Assembly (NCBI GenBank): GCA_018715105.1
Contig: DVMG01000242.1
Span: 1-12,020, forward strand
Direction of reading: 5' to 3'
Length of the DNA: 12,020 bases
DNA from: Candidatus Ventricola intestinavium
GTDB lineage: Bacteria; Bacillota; Clostridia; Christensenellales; Aristaeellaceae
Shown: positions 6,458 through 12,020 of the stretch, piece after piece
Layout of the letters: every line of letters starts with the position of its first letter
How positions within the stretch are numbered: position 1 is the stretch's first letter
The notes under the pieces: generated by a model
What the model was told of the DNA's origin: nothing
Seen by the model: only the letters and a program-made list of their open reading frames with translations
Databases searched by the model: none
Position numbers and translations under genes: made by a program

Positions 6458-6693
6458 GTATGGCCGCAGGGAGTCCATCCCTTTGGGCCGCCGAACAGGC
6501 GCGCCGTAATACAGCGAATCCTCCGCATGGTTAAAGACATGCGGAGGATTTGTGGATATCCATTCTTCAAAGGGCCGGCGGAACGCGAGGCGGCTGCGGA
6601 CGCACGGCCTTCCCGATAAGCGCGCATAAAAGCGCGGCCACGCAGGTTCAAAAGGGGTTCCGGCTCGGGCCCAGTTTTCCGGCAAAAGGGAAG
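6458..6693. other. Gene-free, hairpin-rich intergenic stretch
   Basis: There is no credible gene here. A 13-bp perfect inverted repeat pairs AATCCTCCGCATG (6517-6529) with CATGCGGAGGATT (6538-6550) across an 8-base loop. A smaller hairpin, AGGGA/TCCCT, lies at 6468-6482. Neither is followed by a T-run on either strand, so they are not ordinary terminators. The stretch could be a dispersed palindromic repeat, a small structured RNA, or decayed sequence. I cannot tell which from one copy. Confidence 0.45.
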
Positions 6694-6789
6694 TCACCGT
6701 TTCTTTTTACTCAGGAGAGAATAACTAATTGCTATAAATAAACCGAGTAAAATCCAGGGAAATGCTGCGCCTATAAAATCACGAAGCAT
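6694..6789 (-). CDS. 31-residue single-pass membrane peptide
   Basis: The peptide begins MLRDFIGAAFPWILLGLFIA, continues with a hydrophobic run to about residue 26, and ends LLSKKKR. This is a single transmembrane helix with a positively charged C-terminal tail, which by the positive-inside rule would face the cytoplasm. The ATG at 6789 is chosen because a perfect AGGAGG lies at 6798-6803, 8 bases upstream. The longer reading to 6888 would include the promoter and leader. An extended -10 promoter lies just upstream, so the gene is probably transcribed on its own. I do not recognise a named family. Small hydrophobic peptides of this kind are common in Clostridia and usually uncharacterised. 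Confidence 0.65.
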   Translation of the reverse strand: MLRDFIGAAFPWILLGLFIAISYSLLSKKKR

Positions 6790-6839
6790 TCTTTCTTCCT
6801 CCTTCGGCCTTCGATTGATTTCGCTCTTATGCCGCGTAA

Positions 6840-6848
6840 AGTATAGCA
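6840..6848 (-). promoter_or_regulatory. Extended -10 promoter for the 31-residue peptide
   Basis: On the minus strand TGC-TATACT (6840-6848) is an extended -10 element. No good -35 is present at 16-18 bases, which is tolerated when the extended TG is there. The start site would be near 6833. Confidence 0.5.
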
Positions 6849-6916
6849 GAAAGAAAGGGAGAGAATCCATCGACTGAATGCAAAGCACCCATGCGCTTGC
6901 CCGGATGTTCTCCGCC

Positions 6917-7144
6917 TCATCCTAAATCAGCTCCAATCGGGCGGCCTTCGGGCTCACGCGCCGTGCCGCCCGATATCGTGGATTCCCCGTCTCTTCTGAA
7001 AATGAGAATGCCGCTGGCTGCCGGGGTGATGGCGCAGGAAAGAAGCTCAAAGCCCTCGTTTTCCATGCGATTGGCCGTCTCTTCAAAAGCGCGGGCCATT
7101 TCCTCCGCCTTGGGGGAATACCGGATGACCACGGTTTTATACAT
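6917..7144 (-). CDS. Small DUF4177-like protein
   Basis: This 75-residue soluble protein begins MYKTVVIRYSPKAEEMARAF. The alternation of a beta strand (YKTVVIRY), a helix rich in Glu and Ala (about residues 11-28), a second strand (GFELLSCAIT) and a third strand (SGILIFRR) resembles the small DUF4177 fold. In that family a YKVV strand is followed by an 'EGWELVS' strand. The last ~22 residues are charged and look disordered. The ATG at 7144 has AGAGGAGA at 7151-7158, 6 bases upstream, so the longer reading to 7183 is unlikely. It lies 116 bases downstream of the flavodoxin-like gene on the same strand and may share its transcript. No function is established. Confidence 0.6.
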   Translation of the reverse strand: MYKTVVIRYSPKAEEMARAFEETANRMENEGFELLSCAITPAASGILIFRRDGESTISGGTAREPEGRPIGADLG

Positions 7145-7260
7145 AGACGTTCTCCTCTCTTCACCGATTGATGCCAAACACACTCACAGTCCGAACCCGC
7201 CTTCACAAATGCCGGGATTGGAGGGAAATCGGACCGCTTCTTCGCTTATCCCGCAGCATT

Positions 7261-7830
7261 TCAGCCGTTTTCCACTCGGTTTTCTGCCTCGCTTCCCTGG
7301 ATTTTCTGGATAATAGGCTCCAGGGTGCGCAAATCGGTAAAATCCACCCGTTTGCCATAGGTCTCCATCAGCGCCCGGTTTTCTTCGGTCTGCTTCTCTG
7401 CGGGGATACGGCGAATGGAGCGATAAAGCGCCGCCATCATCAGGCGGTGCACGATTGAAAGCTTGGCGTAATCCACCCCGCCCCGCAGGTGGGCGATCTC
7501 CGCCCGGCTGAGCAGCTCGGCGGGCAGCTGCCTTTGCAAAGCCGTGCGGATGTTTTGCCTGTTTTCCGGTTTATCCGGATCCGCCAGCCCTACGGTGATC
7601 AGAATCAGCCTCTGCCCTTCCCGAAGGGAAACATGCCTGAGCGTCTTGCTCAGCCCAAGGACGCCGCCCGCATACAGGGCGCCCAGATAGATGAGCGTTT
7701 CCATCCCCGACAATTCCGGCGCATCCTGGTAACGAACCGCCGGAATTCCCGTTTTTTCAGAAAGCGCCTGGGCGTATCGCCGCGTGCTTGCGTACCGGCT
7801 TCCGTAAAGGATGATTTTCTCTCCGGCCAT
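7261..7830 (-). CDS. Flavodoxin-fold protein (flavodoxin domain, HemG-like)
   Basis: This 189-residue cytoplasmic protein probably binds FMN and transfers electrons. The N-terminus KIILYGSRYASTRRYAQAL matches the phosphate-binding loop of flavodoxins (usually T/S-x-T-G-x-T). It is followed by ETLIYLGALYAGG and LILITVGLADP strands and an RGGVDYAKLSIVHRLMMAAL segment. That last segment is typical of the flavodoxin-domain family that includes menaquinone-dependent protoporphyrinogen dehydrogenase HemG. The C-terminal ENRALMETYGKRVDFTDLRTLEPI also fits short clostridial members. No other haem-synthesis gene is nearby, so a HemG role is not supported here. The start ATG at 7830 follows AAGGAGAGG. 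The gene is bounded upstream by the queA terminator and has only a weak promoter candidate of its own. Confidence 0.85.
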   Translation of the reverse strand: MAGEKIILYGSRYASTRRYAQALSEKTGIPAVRYQDAPELSGMETLIYLGALYAGGVLGLSKTLRHVSLREGQRLILITVGLADPDKPENRQNIRTALQRQLPAELLSRAEIAHLRGGVDYAKLSIVHRLMMAALYRSIRRIPAEKQTEENRALMETYGKRVDFTDLRTLEPIIQKIQGSEAENRVENG

Positions 7831-7876
7831 CTCTCTTTGCCTCTCCTTTTTTCATTTTCATCTTTTCCATCTTTAA

Positions 7877-7909
7877 TTTGATTCTATCAAAAACATCGGC
7901 GGCACACCA
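7877..7909 (-). promoter_or_regulatory. Weak promoter with palindrome ahead of the flavodoxin-like gene
   Basis: On the minus strand a TAGAAT -10-like box (7881-7886) lies inside the inverted repeat TTTGAT-TCT-ATCAAA (7877-7891). The hexamer 17 bases further upstream, TGGTGT (7904-7909), is a poor -35. A palindrome over a -10 box is what a repressor operator would look like, but this rests on pattern alone. Confidence 0.35.
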
Positions 7910-7962
7910 CCCTCTGCGTGTAAAGTTTTCGTAAGCGCCGCCTAAAATACGCCTGCATCCTG

Positions 7963-7995
7963 AAAAGCCGGAACCCTTCTTTCGGATTCCGGCTT
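7963..7995 (-). terminator. Intrinsic terminator downstream of queA
   Basis: Read on the minus strand, AAGCCGGAATCC (7984-7995) pairs with GGGTTCCGGCTT (7965-7976) over 12 positions, including one G-U pair. The loop is 7 bases and a short run of T follows. It lies 30 bases after the queA stop. Confidence 0.7.
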
Positions 7996-8025
7996 CTCAA
8001 CATGTCGGCTTTTCGATTTCCGCCC

Positions 8026-9051
8026 TCACAGGATCAGCATCGCATCCCCAAAGCTGAAAAACCTGTAGCGTTCCTTCACCGCAACGCCATATGCGCCAAG
8101 CGCGTTCTCCCTTCCCATCAGCGCGGAGATGAGCATCAGCAGCGTGCTCTGGGGTAAATGAAAATTGGTGATCAGCGCATCCACCGCTTTGATTTTCACG
8201 CCGGGCGTGATGAAGATTTGCGTAAATCCCCGGCCCGGATGCACGACGCCGTCCTCCGTGGCAACGGTCTCCAGCGTGCGCACGCTCGTCGTGCCCACAC
8301 AGACAATCCGGCCGCCGCGCCGACGCGCCGCGTTAATGGCCTCTGCCTGCTCGGGCGTGACCTCGTAATACTCCCTGTGCATGTGGTGCTGGGCGACCTC
8401 TTCCTCCTTAACCGGCCGGAACGTGCCCAGGCCCACATGCAGGAGCACGGGCACCACGTCAACCCCCTTGGCCCGGATGCGATCCAGAAGTTCCGGGGTA
8501 AAGTGCAGTCCGGCCGTCGGCGCGGCCGCGCTGCCGTCCACCCGGGCATACACAGTCTGATAGCGCGTCCTGTCTTCCAATTTTTCATGGATATAAGGCG
8601 GCAGAGGCATCTGTCCAAGACGGCCCAGCACATCCTCAAACACACCCTCGTAAAAGAAACGCACCGTGCGCCCGCCGTCCTCGCCGACGCTGAGAATCTC
8701 GGCCGTCAATTCCCCTTCTCCGAATACAAAGCGCGCACCGGGCCGGGCCTTTCGCCCGGGCTTGAGGATAACCTCCCAATCGGTGAGGTTCAGCCTGCGC
8801 AGCAGCAGAAACTCGATGGCCCCGCCCGTCCCCTCTTTGACGCCATACAGGCGCGCGGGAATGACGCGGGTGTGGTTGACGACCAGCACATCGCCGGGGT
8901 GGAGATAGTCGATCACATCGCGGAAGACACGGTGCTCTATTTCCCCGCTGTCGCGGTGATAAACCATCAGGCGGCTACTATCCCGCGGCTCCACAGGGGT
9001 CTGGGCGATCAGTTCCTGCGGAAGTTCGTAATCAAAATCGCTTGTTTTCAT
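8026..9051 (-). CDS. queA: S-adenosylmethionine:tRNA ribosyltransferase-isomerase QueA
   Basis: QueA transfers and isomerises the ribosyl part of S-adenosylmethionine onto preQ1 at position 34 of tRNAs with GUN anticodons, giving epoxyqueuosine. The tRNA-Asn (GTT) in this window is one of the substrates. The 341-residue length is normal. Family signatures are present throughout: MKTSDFDYELPQELIAQTP at the N-terminus, RDSSRLMV, VVNHTRVIPARL, PTAGLHFTPELL, HVGLGTFRPV, VGTTSVRTLE, and FHLPQSTLLMLISAL near the end. The ATG at 9051 is preferred over the one at 9057 because the purine-rich GAGAGGAC at 9059-9066 is then about 8 bases away. The gene follows ruvB, a common clostridial order, but an intrinsic terminator lies between them. 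No clear promoter is visible in the 160-base gap, so readthrough probably supplies it. Confidence 0.97.
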   Translation of the reverse strand: MKTSDFDYELPQELIAQTPVEPRDSSRLMVYHRDSGEIEHRVFRDVIDYLHPGDVLVVNHTRVIPARLYGVKEGTGGAIEFLLLRRLNLTDWEVILKPGRKARPGARFVFGEGELTAEILSVGEDGGRTVRFFYEGVFEDVLGRLGQMPLPPYIHEKLEDRTRYQTVYARVDGSAAAPTAGLHFTPELLDRIRAKGVDVVPVLLHVGLGTFRPVKEEEVAQHHMHREYYEVTPEQAEAINAARRRGGRIVCVGTTSVRTLETVATEDGVVHPGRGFTQIFITPGVKIKAVDALITNFHLPQSTLLMLISALMGRENALGAYGVAVKERYRFFSFGDAMLIL

Positions 9052-9076
9052 ACACATGTCCTCTCTCCGTGCGCGA

Positions 9077-9093
9077 AACCGCGCGCCGCGGTT
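9077..9093 (-). other. GC-rich hairpin in the queA leader
   Basis: AACCGCG (9087-9093 on the minus strand) pairs with CGCGGTT (9077-9083) around a 3-base loop. It is about 10 bases upstream of the queA ribosome binding site and may influence translation start. It has no T-tract. Confidence 0.35.
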
Positions 9094-9164
9094 CTTCTTC
9101 GGAATCCTGCCAGAAAGAATCCATAAAAACGCGGTTCCCCCGGCTCTCCTTTTCCACAGCCTGC

Positions 9165-9195
9165 AAAAAAGCCCTTTCTCACCGGCGAAAGGGCT
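9165..9195 (-). terminator. Intrinsic terminator directly after ruvB
   Basis: On the minus strand AGCCCTTTC (9187-9195) pairs with GAAAGGGCT (9170-9178) with an 8-base loop, followed by six T residues (9165-9170, the first shared with the stem). It starts 18 bases after the ruvB stop. Confidence 0.85.
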
Positions 9196-9213
9196 CCTGA
9201 AGCACGCGTACTC

Positions 9214-10263
9214 TTACTCAAGCAGCGACATCTGCTCTTCGCCTCTTGGCGGCACGGCGCGTTCCTGCGGCATGGGGATTTTCATGTGGTCATAAGCCGC
9301 CTGCGTGCAGATACGGCCCCGCGGCGTGCGCATGATAAAGCCCAGCTGCATCAGATACGGCTCCACCACATCCTCAATGGTCACGGCATCCTCGCCGGTG
9401 GTCGCGGCCAGCGTATCCAGGCCGACGGGTCTTCCGTCAAACTTTTTCATCATCGTGGTGAGGATGGTGCGGTCCACGCGGTCAAGCCCCAGCTCATCCA
9501 CATCCAGCAGGGTCAGCGCCTCTCTGGCCATCTTCAGGGTGATCACGCCGTCGCCCCGCACCTGTGCGTAATCCCTTACGCGCTTGAGCAGCCTGTTCAC
9601 AATGCGCGGCGTGCCGCGGCTGCGGCGCGCAATTTCACGCACGCCCTCCTCCTCGGCCTGAATTCCCAGCACAGATGCGGAGTGGCGCACAATCTGCATC
9701 AGCTCCTCCGTGGTATACATCTGCAACCTGAAGAGGATGCCAAAGCGGTCGCGCAGGGGGGCCGAAAGCGAGCCCGCGCGCGTGGTCGCCCCAATCAGAG
9801 TAAACCGCGGCAGATCCAGGCGGATGCTTCGGGCGGACGGCCCTTTGCCGATCATGATATCCAGCGCATAATCCTCCATCGCGGGATAGAGAACCTCTTC
9901 CACCGCATGGGAAAGGCGGTGAATCTCATCGATAAAGAGCACATCTCCGCTGGAAAGATTGGTCAGCAGACTGGCCAGATCCCCCGCGCGCTCGATGGCC
10001 GGGCCGCTCGTCACGCGGATGTTCTGGCCCATCTCGCTGGCCACAATGCCCGCCAGCGTCGTTTTGCCCAGGCCCGGCGGGCCGTAAAGAAGGATGTGGT
10101 CAAGCGAATCTCTCCGCTGGCGCGCCGCCTGAATGTAGATATTCAGGCTGTCTTTCACGGCCTGCTGGCCCACGTATTCGCGCAGCGTGCGCGGGCGCAG
10201 GCTGCTCTCCTGATCATCCTCCTCTTCGCGGAAACCGCTCATCACCAGACGTTCCTCTTCCAT
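9214..10263 (-). CDS. ruvB: Holliday junction branch migration ATPase RuvB
   Basis: RuvB is the hexameric AAA+ motor that, with RuvA, drives branch migration of Holliday junctions. The 349 residues contain Walker A GPPGLGKTT at 61-69, Walker B LFIDEIHR at 109-116, sensor 1 GATTRAG at 158-164, and an arginine-finger region RDRFG at 171-175. A C-terminal winged-helix domain has GRPVGLDTLAATTGED and LMQLGFIMRTPRGR. Length and motifs are normal. The start ATG at 10263 is chosen because a GGGGGTG purine run lies about 5 bases upstream, and this start leaves an N-terminus of normal length. A second ATG 7 codons in is possible. The longer open reading to 10434 overlaps the DUF4250 gene and is not used. 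RuvB is the last ruv gene of a ruvC-ruvA-DUF4250-ruvB transcript. Confidence 0.97.
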   Translation of the reverse strand: MEEERLVMSGFREEEDDQESSLRPRTLREYVGQQAVKDSLNIYIQAARQRRDSLDHILLYGPPGLGKTTLAGIVASEMGQNIRVTSGPAIERAGDLASLLTNLSSGDVLFIDEIHRLSHAVEEVLYPAMEDYALDIMIGKGPSARSIRLDLPRFTLIGATTRAGSLSAPLRDRFGILFRLQMYTTEELMQIVRHSASVLGIQAEEEGVREIARRSRGTPRIVNRLLKRVRDYAQVRGDGVITLKMAREALTLLDVDELGLDRVDRTILTTMMKKFDGRPVGLDTLAATTGEDAVTIEDVVEPYLMQLGFIMRTPRGRICTQAAYDHMKIPMPQERAVPPRGEEQMSLLE

Positions 10264-10321
10264 GTCTTCACCCCCGTACCCTACACATCGCCCATGGCCC
10301 GCAGAATCCCCGCCTGCGCGC

Positions 10322-10504
10322 TCAGGTAAACTGATTGTTTCGCGGGCTGTACGTATATCCCGCGCCGGCCAGCTTGGCCTCCATCTGCGCGCGGTCAGCC
10401 TCCAAGTCCTCGCAAAGCGCATCCAGCGAGGCATATTGATCCCGCAGTTTCATGTTGACAACGCTCAGCAGCATGATCGGGTCCTCCGGCAGATTCACAC
10501 GCAT
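10322..10504 (-). CDS. DUF4250 domain protein inserted between ruvA and ruvB
   Basis: This 60-residue protein begins MRVNLPEDPIMLLSVVNMKL and continues with RDQYASLDALCEDLEADRAQ, then GYTYSPRNNQF at the end. That pattern (LP-DP-MLLS-VN-KLRD, SLDELCEDL, GY-Y--NQF) is the DUF4250 family, a clostridial and gut-bacterial family of unknown role. It is compact and predicted to be helical, with no signal peptide or membrane helix. The ATG at 10504 lies directly after GAGGGGAGGA. An alternative GTG start at 10516 would overlap the ruvA stop as GTGA, giving 64 residues. Either way its translation is tightly coupled to ruvA, and ruvB starts 58 bases further on. Its position in the operon suggests co-expression with the resolvasome. 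A functional link is only inferred. Confidence 0.85.
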   Translation of the reverse strand: MRVNLPEDPIMLLSVVNMKLRDQYASLDALCEDLEADRAQMEAKLAGAGYTYSPRNNQFT

Positions 10505-10512
10505 TCCTCCCC

Positions 10513-11112
10513 TCACAGGGTATCCATCTGGCGCAGGGCCAGCATGATGAGCTGATCCACCGTCTGCGCCTGATCGCGCACGAGATTGACTGCGCGCGCC
10601 GCCTCTGCGGATGTGTAGCCAAGCGCCTGCAGAGCCGCCTGCGCCTCGCGTTCCGCGCCGCCTGCGGCGGCCTGCGCGGCGGGCGCTCCCGCAGCCGCCG
10701 CGACATCCTGCTGCTCGACCTTATCCTTCAATTCCAGCACAATGCGCTGTGCGGTCTTTTTGCCAATGCCCGGCGCACGGGAGAGCGCCGCCACATCGCC
10801 CGTGACGATGGCGACGGACAGATCGCGCAGAGCCAGAGCGGAGAGCACCCCCAGCGCCGTCTTCGCGCCCACGCCCGTCACCTGGCAAAGCCGCCTGAAC
10901 ATTCCACGCTCCTGCCGGGTTGCAAAGCCAAAGAGCTCCATCGCATCCTCGCGGACATTCAAAACCGTGTAACAGCGCCACTTTTCTCCCCGCGCAGGGG
11001 CCTGGGCCAGCGTGCTGTTGGAGCACAGGAGCAAAAATCCCACTCCGCCCGCACAGAGAACCAATTCACCCGGCGCCTTGCCCTCTACGGTTCCTTCGAT
11101 AAAATCGATCAT
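10513..11112 (-). CDS. ruvA: Holliday junction branch migration protein RuvA
   Basis: RuvA is a tetramer that binds the four-way junction and loads RuvB. The 199 residues have the standard three domains. The N-terminal OB fold (1-63) starts MIDFIEGTVEGKAPGELVL. Domain II carries two helix-hairpin-helix motifs, TGVGAKTA at 79-86 and APGIGKKTA at 113-121. The C-terminal RuvB-binding three-helix domain spans about 153-199 (EREAQAALQALGYTSAEA, VDQLIMLALRQM). The linker at 136-152 is unusually rich in Ala and Gly. The start ATG at 11112 gives the standard N-terminus, but the ribosome binding site is weak (GGGGCGG). It begins 25 bases after the ruvC stop, so translation may be coupled. Confidence 0.96.
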   Translation of the reverse strand: MIDFIEGTVEGKAPGELVLCAGGVGFLLLCSNSTLAQAPARGEKWRCYTVLNVREDAMELFGFATRQERGMFRRLCQVTGVGAKTALGVLSALALRDLSVAIVTGDVAALSRAPGIGKKTAQRIVLELKDKVEQQDVAAAAGAPAAQAAAGGAEREAQAALQALGYTSAEAARAVNLVRDQAQTVDQLIMLALRQMDTL

Positions 11113-11137
11113 GTATCCGCCCCGTCTCCCTTTGCCT

Positions 11138-11632
11138 CTATTTGATTCTGAATTGCCCGCGTCCCGCGCCCGCATGCGCATGCGTAATGGCACAGGCCAC
11201 GGCGTCCGCCGCATCGTCCGGCTTCGGGGTTTCCCGCAGGCCCAGCAGCATGCGCACCATCATCTGCACCTGATGTTTGTCCGCCCCGCCGTAACCGGCC
11301 ACCGCCTGCTTGATCTGCATGGGGGTGTATTCAAAAAGCTTGTCCGTATACGCCTGACAGGCCACAAGCGCCACACCGCGCGCACCGCCCACCTGAATGC
11401 CCGTTGTGACATTCTTTGAAAAAAACAGCTCTTCAAACGCAATTTCATCGGGCTTAAACGTGTCAAGCAGGCCCTGCACACCCGTGTAAATGCAGCGCAG
11501 CCGTGTGGGAAACGTGTCCCTTGGATAGGTCAGCAGCGCGCCATACTGCACAAGGCGCTCCCGATATCCGTCCGATTCGATGATTCCCCAACCCATCGTG
11601 GCCAGGCCGGGGTCAATGCCCAGGATTCTCAA
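11138..11632 (-). CDS. ruvC: Crossover junction endodeoxyribonuclease RuvC
   Basis: RuvC is the dimeric RNase H-fold nuclease that cuts Holliday junctions symmetrically. The 164-residue product starts (M)RILGIDPGLATMGWG. The acidic catalytic residues are D7 in ILGIDPG, E67 in IAFEELFF, and D140 and D143 in KPDDAADAVACAITHAH. The length fits the family (E. coli 173). The TTG at 11632 is chosen because the family begins one residue before the RILGIDPG strand and GAGGCGG lies 6 bases upstream. No ATG or GTG sits there. The in-frame ATG at 11740 would add 36 basic residues with no family precedent. RuvC is the first gene of the ruv transcript, with a promoter at 11787-11815 and a leader of about 150 bases. 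The TTG start may lower its translation. Confidence 0.94.
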   Translation of the reverse strand: MRILGIDPGLATMGWGIIESDGYRERLVQYGALLTYPRDTFPTRLRCIYTGVQGLLDTFKPDEIAFEELFFSKNVTTGIQVGGARGVALVACQAYTDKLFEYTPMQIKQAVAGYGGADKHQVQMMVRMLLGLRETPKPDDAADAVACAITHAHAGAGRGQFRIK

Positions 11633-11786
11633 CTCTGTCCGCCTCGCCTGCCGTCTGTCGCAAAATGCCGCCCTTTTCTTTCCGGCCCCACGTCTTAAAA
11701 CGCCTTCCCTCAAGAAAAGATGCGTCCCTTTCCCATGCACCGCTTTCCATGCGGACGGCGCACATGCAAAAAGCTGTAACTAATTC

Positions 11787-11815
11787 AGTTTATCGTATTT
11801 TACGCGGCCTGTCAA
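11787..11815 (-). promoter_or_regulatory. Promoter of the ruvC-ruvA-DUF4250-ruvB transcript
   Basis: On the minus strand a perfect TTGACA (11810-11815) is followed after 17 bases by TAAACT (11787-11792), four of six matches to the -10 consensus. No LexA/SOS box is obvious to the eye nearby. Confidence 0.65.
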
Positions 11816-12020
11816 TCGTGCCCGCGGGCGTTCCTCCCGGCCCCTTCTTTCTGTTTATGCAGAATCATGTATACTCAATAGAACAATATGCCTGTTTATT
11901 TTAATATTATATGTGTATTTTATCTGAATTTTTCCGAAAATTCGGAATATTCATTCATGTCTATTGCATTTTTATGAGTTTGGCGCTATAATACGACCAT
12001 TCTTTCCCGGCATAAGCCGG
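11816..12020 (+). other. AT-rich intergenic region upstream of a gene beyond the right edge
   Basis: There is no gene in the last ~205 bases. Base composition changes from GC-rich to strongly AT-rich between about 11840 and 11980. A 7+7 inverted repeat, TTCCGAA-AA-TTCGGAA, lies at 11932-11947, and a plus-strand promoter follows it. Confidence 0.6.
11964..11992 (+). promoter_or_regulatory. Plus-strand promoter for an out-of-window gene
   Basis: TTGCAT (11964-11969) and a perfect TATAAT (11987-11992) are separated by 17 bases, with an AT-rich, UP-element-like tract upstream. The palindrome at 11932-11947 ends 16 bases before the -35, a plausible activator or repressor site. Confidence 0.55.

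Noticed and set aside
6377..6697. 106-codon minus-strand frame with a GTGA overlap with the 31-residue peptide
   Set aside because: It has no ribosome binding site, runs through the alaS terminator and a palindrome, and has low-complexity Arg/Pro-rich composition.
8158..9126. 322-codon plus-strand frame
   Set aside because: It is antisense to queA, whose family motifs are complete on the minus strand.
9286..10329. 347-codon plus-strand frame
   Set aside because: It is antisense to ruvB, with no supporting signals.
10264..10434. 57-codon N-terminal extension of RuvB
   Set aside because: It would overlap the DUF4250 gene in another frame and has no family similarity. The ATG at 10263 gives a normal RuvB.
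11633..11740. 36-residue N-terminal extension of RuvC from ATG at 11740
   Set aside because: The residues are basic, unlike any RuvC N-terminus, and the family begins one residue before RILGIDPG. The TTG at 11632 fits better despite being a rarer start.

Overview
This window looks like chromosome from a moderately GC-rich, spore-forming Bacillota, most likely a Clostridia member. Supporting features are a T-box riboswitch ahead of alaS, TTGACA-17-TATAAT promoters, GGAGG-type ribosome binding sites, a BclA-like collagen-repeat protein, a class B sortase, and a DUF4250 gene inside the ruv cluster. The order cannot be fixed from sequence reading alone. I see no transposase, integrase, phage gene or CRISPR array.

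Left part (1-2640). A trkA-type potassium-uptake regulator runs off the left edge on the minus strand. It is divergent from a small six-helix HdeD/DUF308 membrane protein on the plus strand, and each gene has its own strong promoter. A tRNA-Ile(GAT)/tRNA-Asn(GTT) pair follows, with its own consensus promoter and intrinsic terminator.

Middle (2640-6690). A minus-strand collagen-like protein with about 40 consecutive G-X-Y triplets and a BclA-type C-terminal domain is divergent from a class B sortase. The sortase keeps its catalytic residues but lacks the usual membrane anchor and any convincing start. Next comes alaS, preceded by a consensus promoter and a T-box leader. The encoded alanyl-tRNA synthetase is a short 601-residue form that keeps the catalytic and editing domains but ends where the C-Ala region would begin. 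An intrinsic terminator and a hairpin-rich gene-free stretch follow.

Right part (6690-12020), all minus strand. In transcription order from the right: ruvC, ruvA, a DUF4250 gene, ruvB, an intrinsic terminator, queA, another terminator, a flavodoxin-fold protein, a DUF4177-like small protein, and a 31-residue membrane peptide. RuvA, RuvB and RuvC together process Holliday junctions. QueA makes the cyclopentene precursor of tRNA queuosine and is a common genomic neighbour of ruvB. At the far right edge a plus-strand promoter with a palindrome points to a gene outside the window.

The window is mostly housekeeping. The parts most worth a second look are the anchor-less sortase beside the collagen-like gene, the short AlaRS under T-box control, and the DUF4250 gene translationally packed between ruvA and ruvB.
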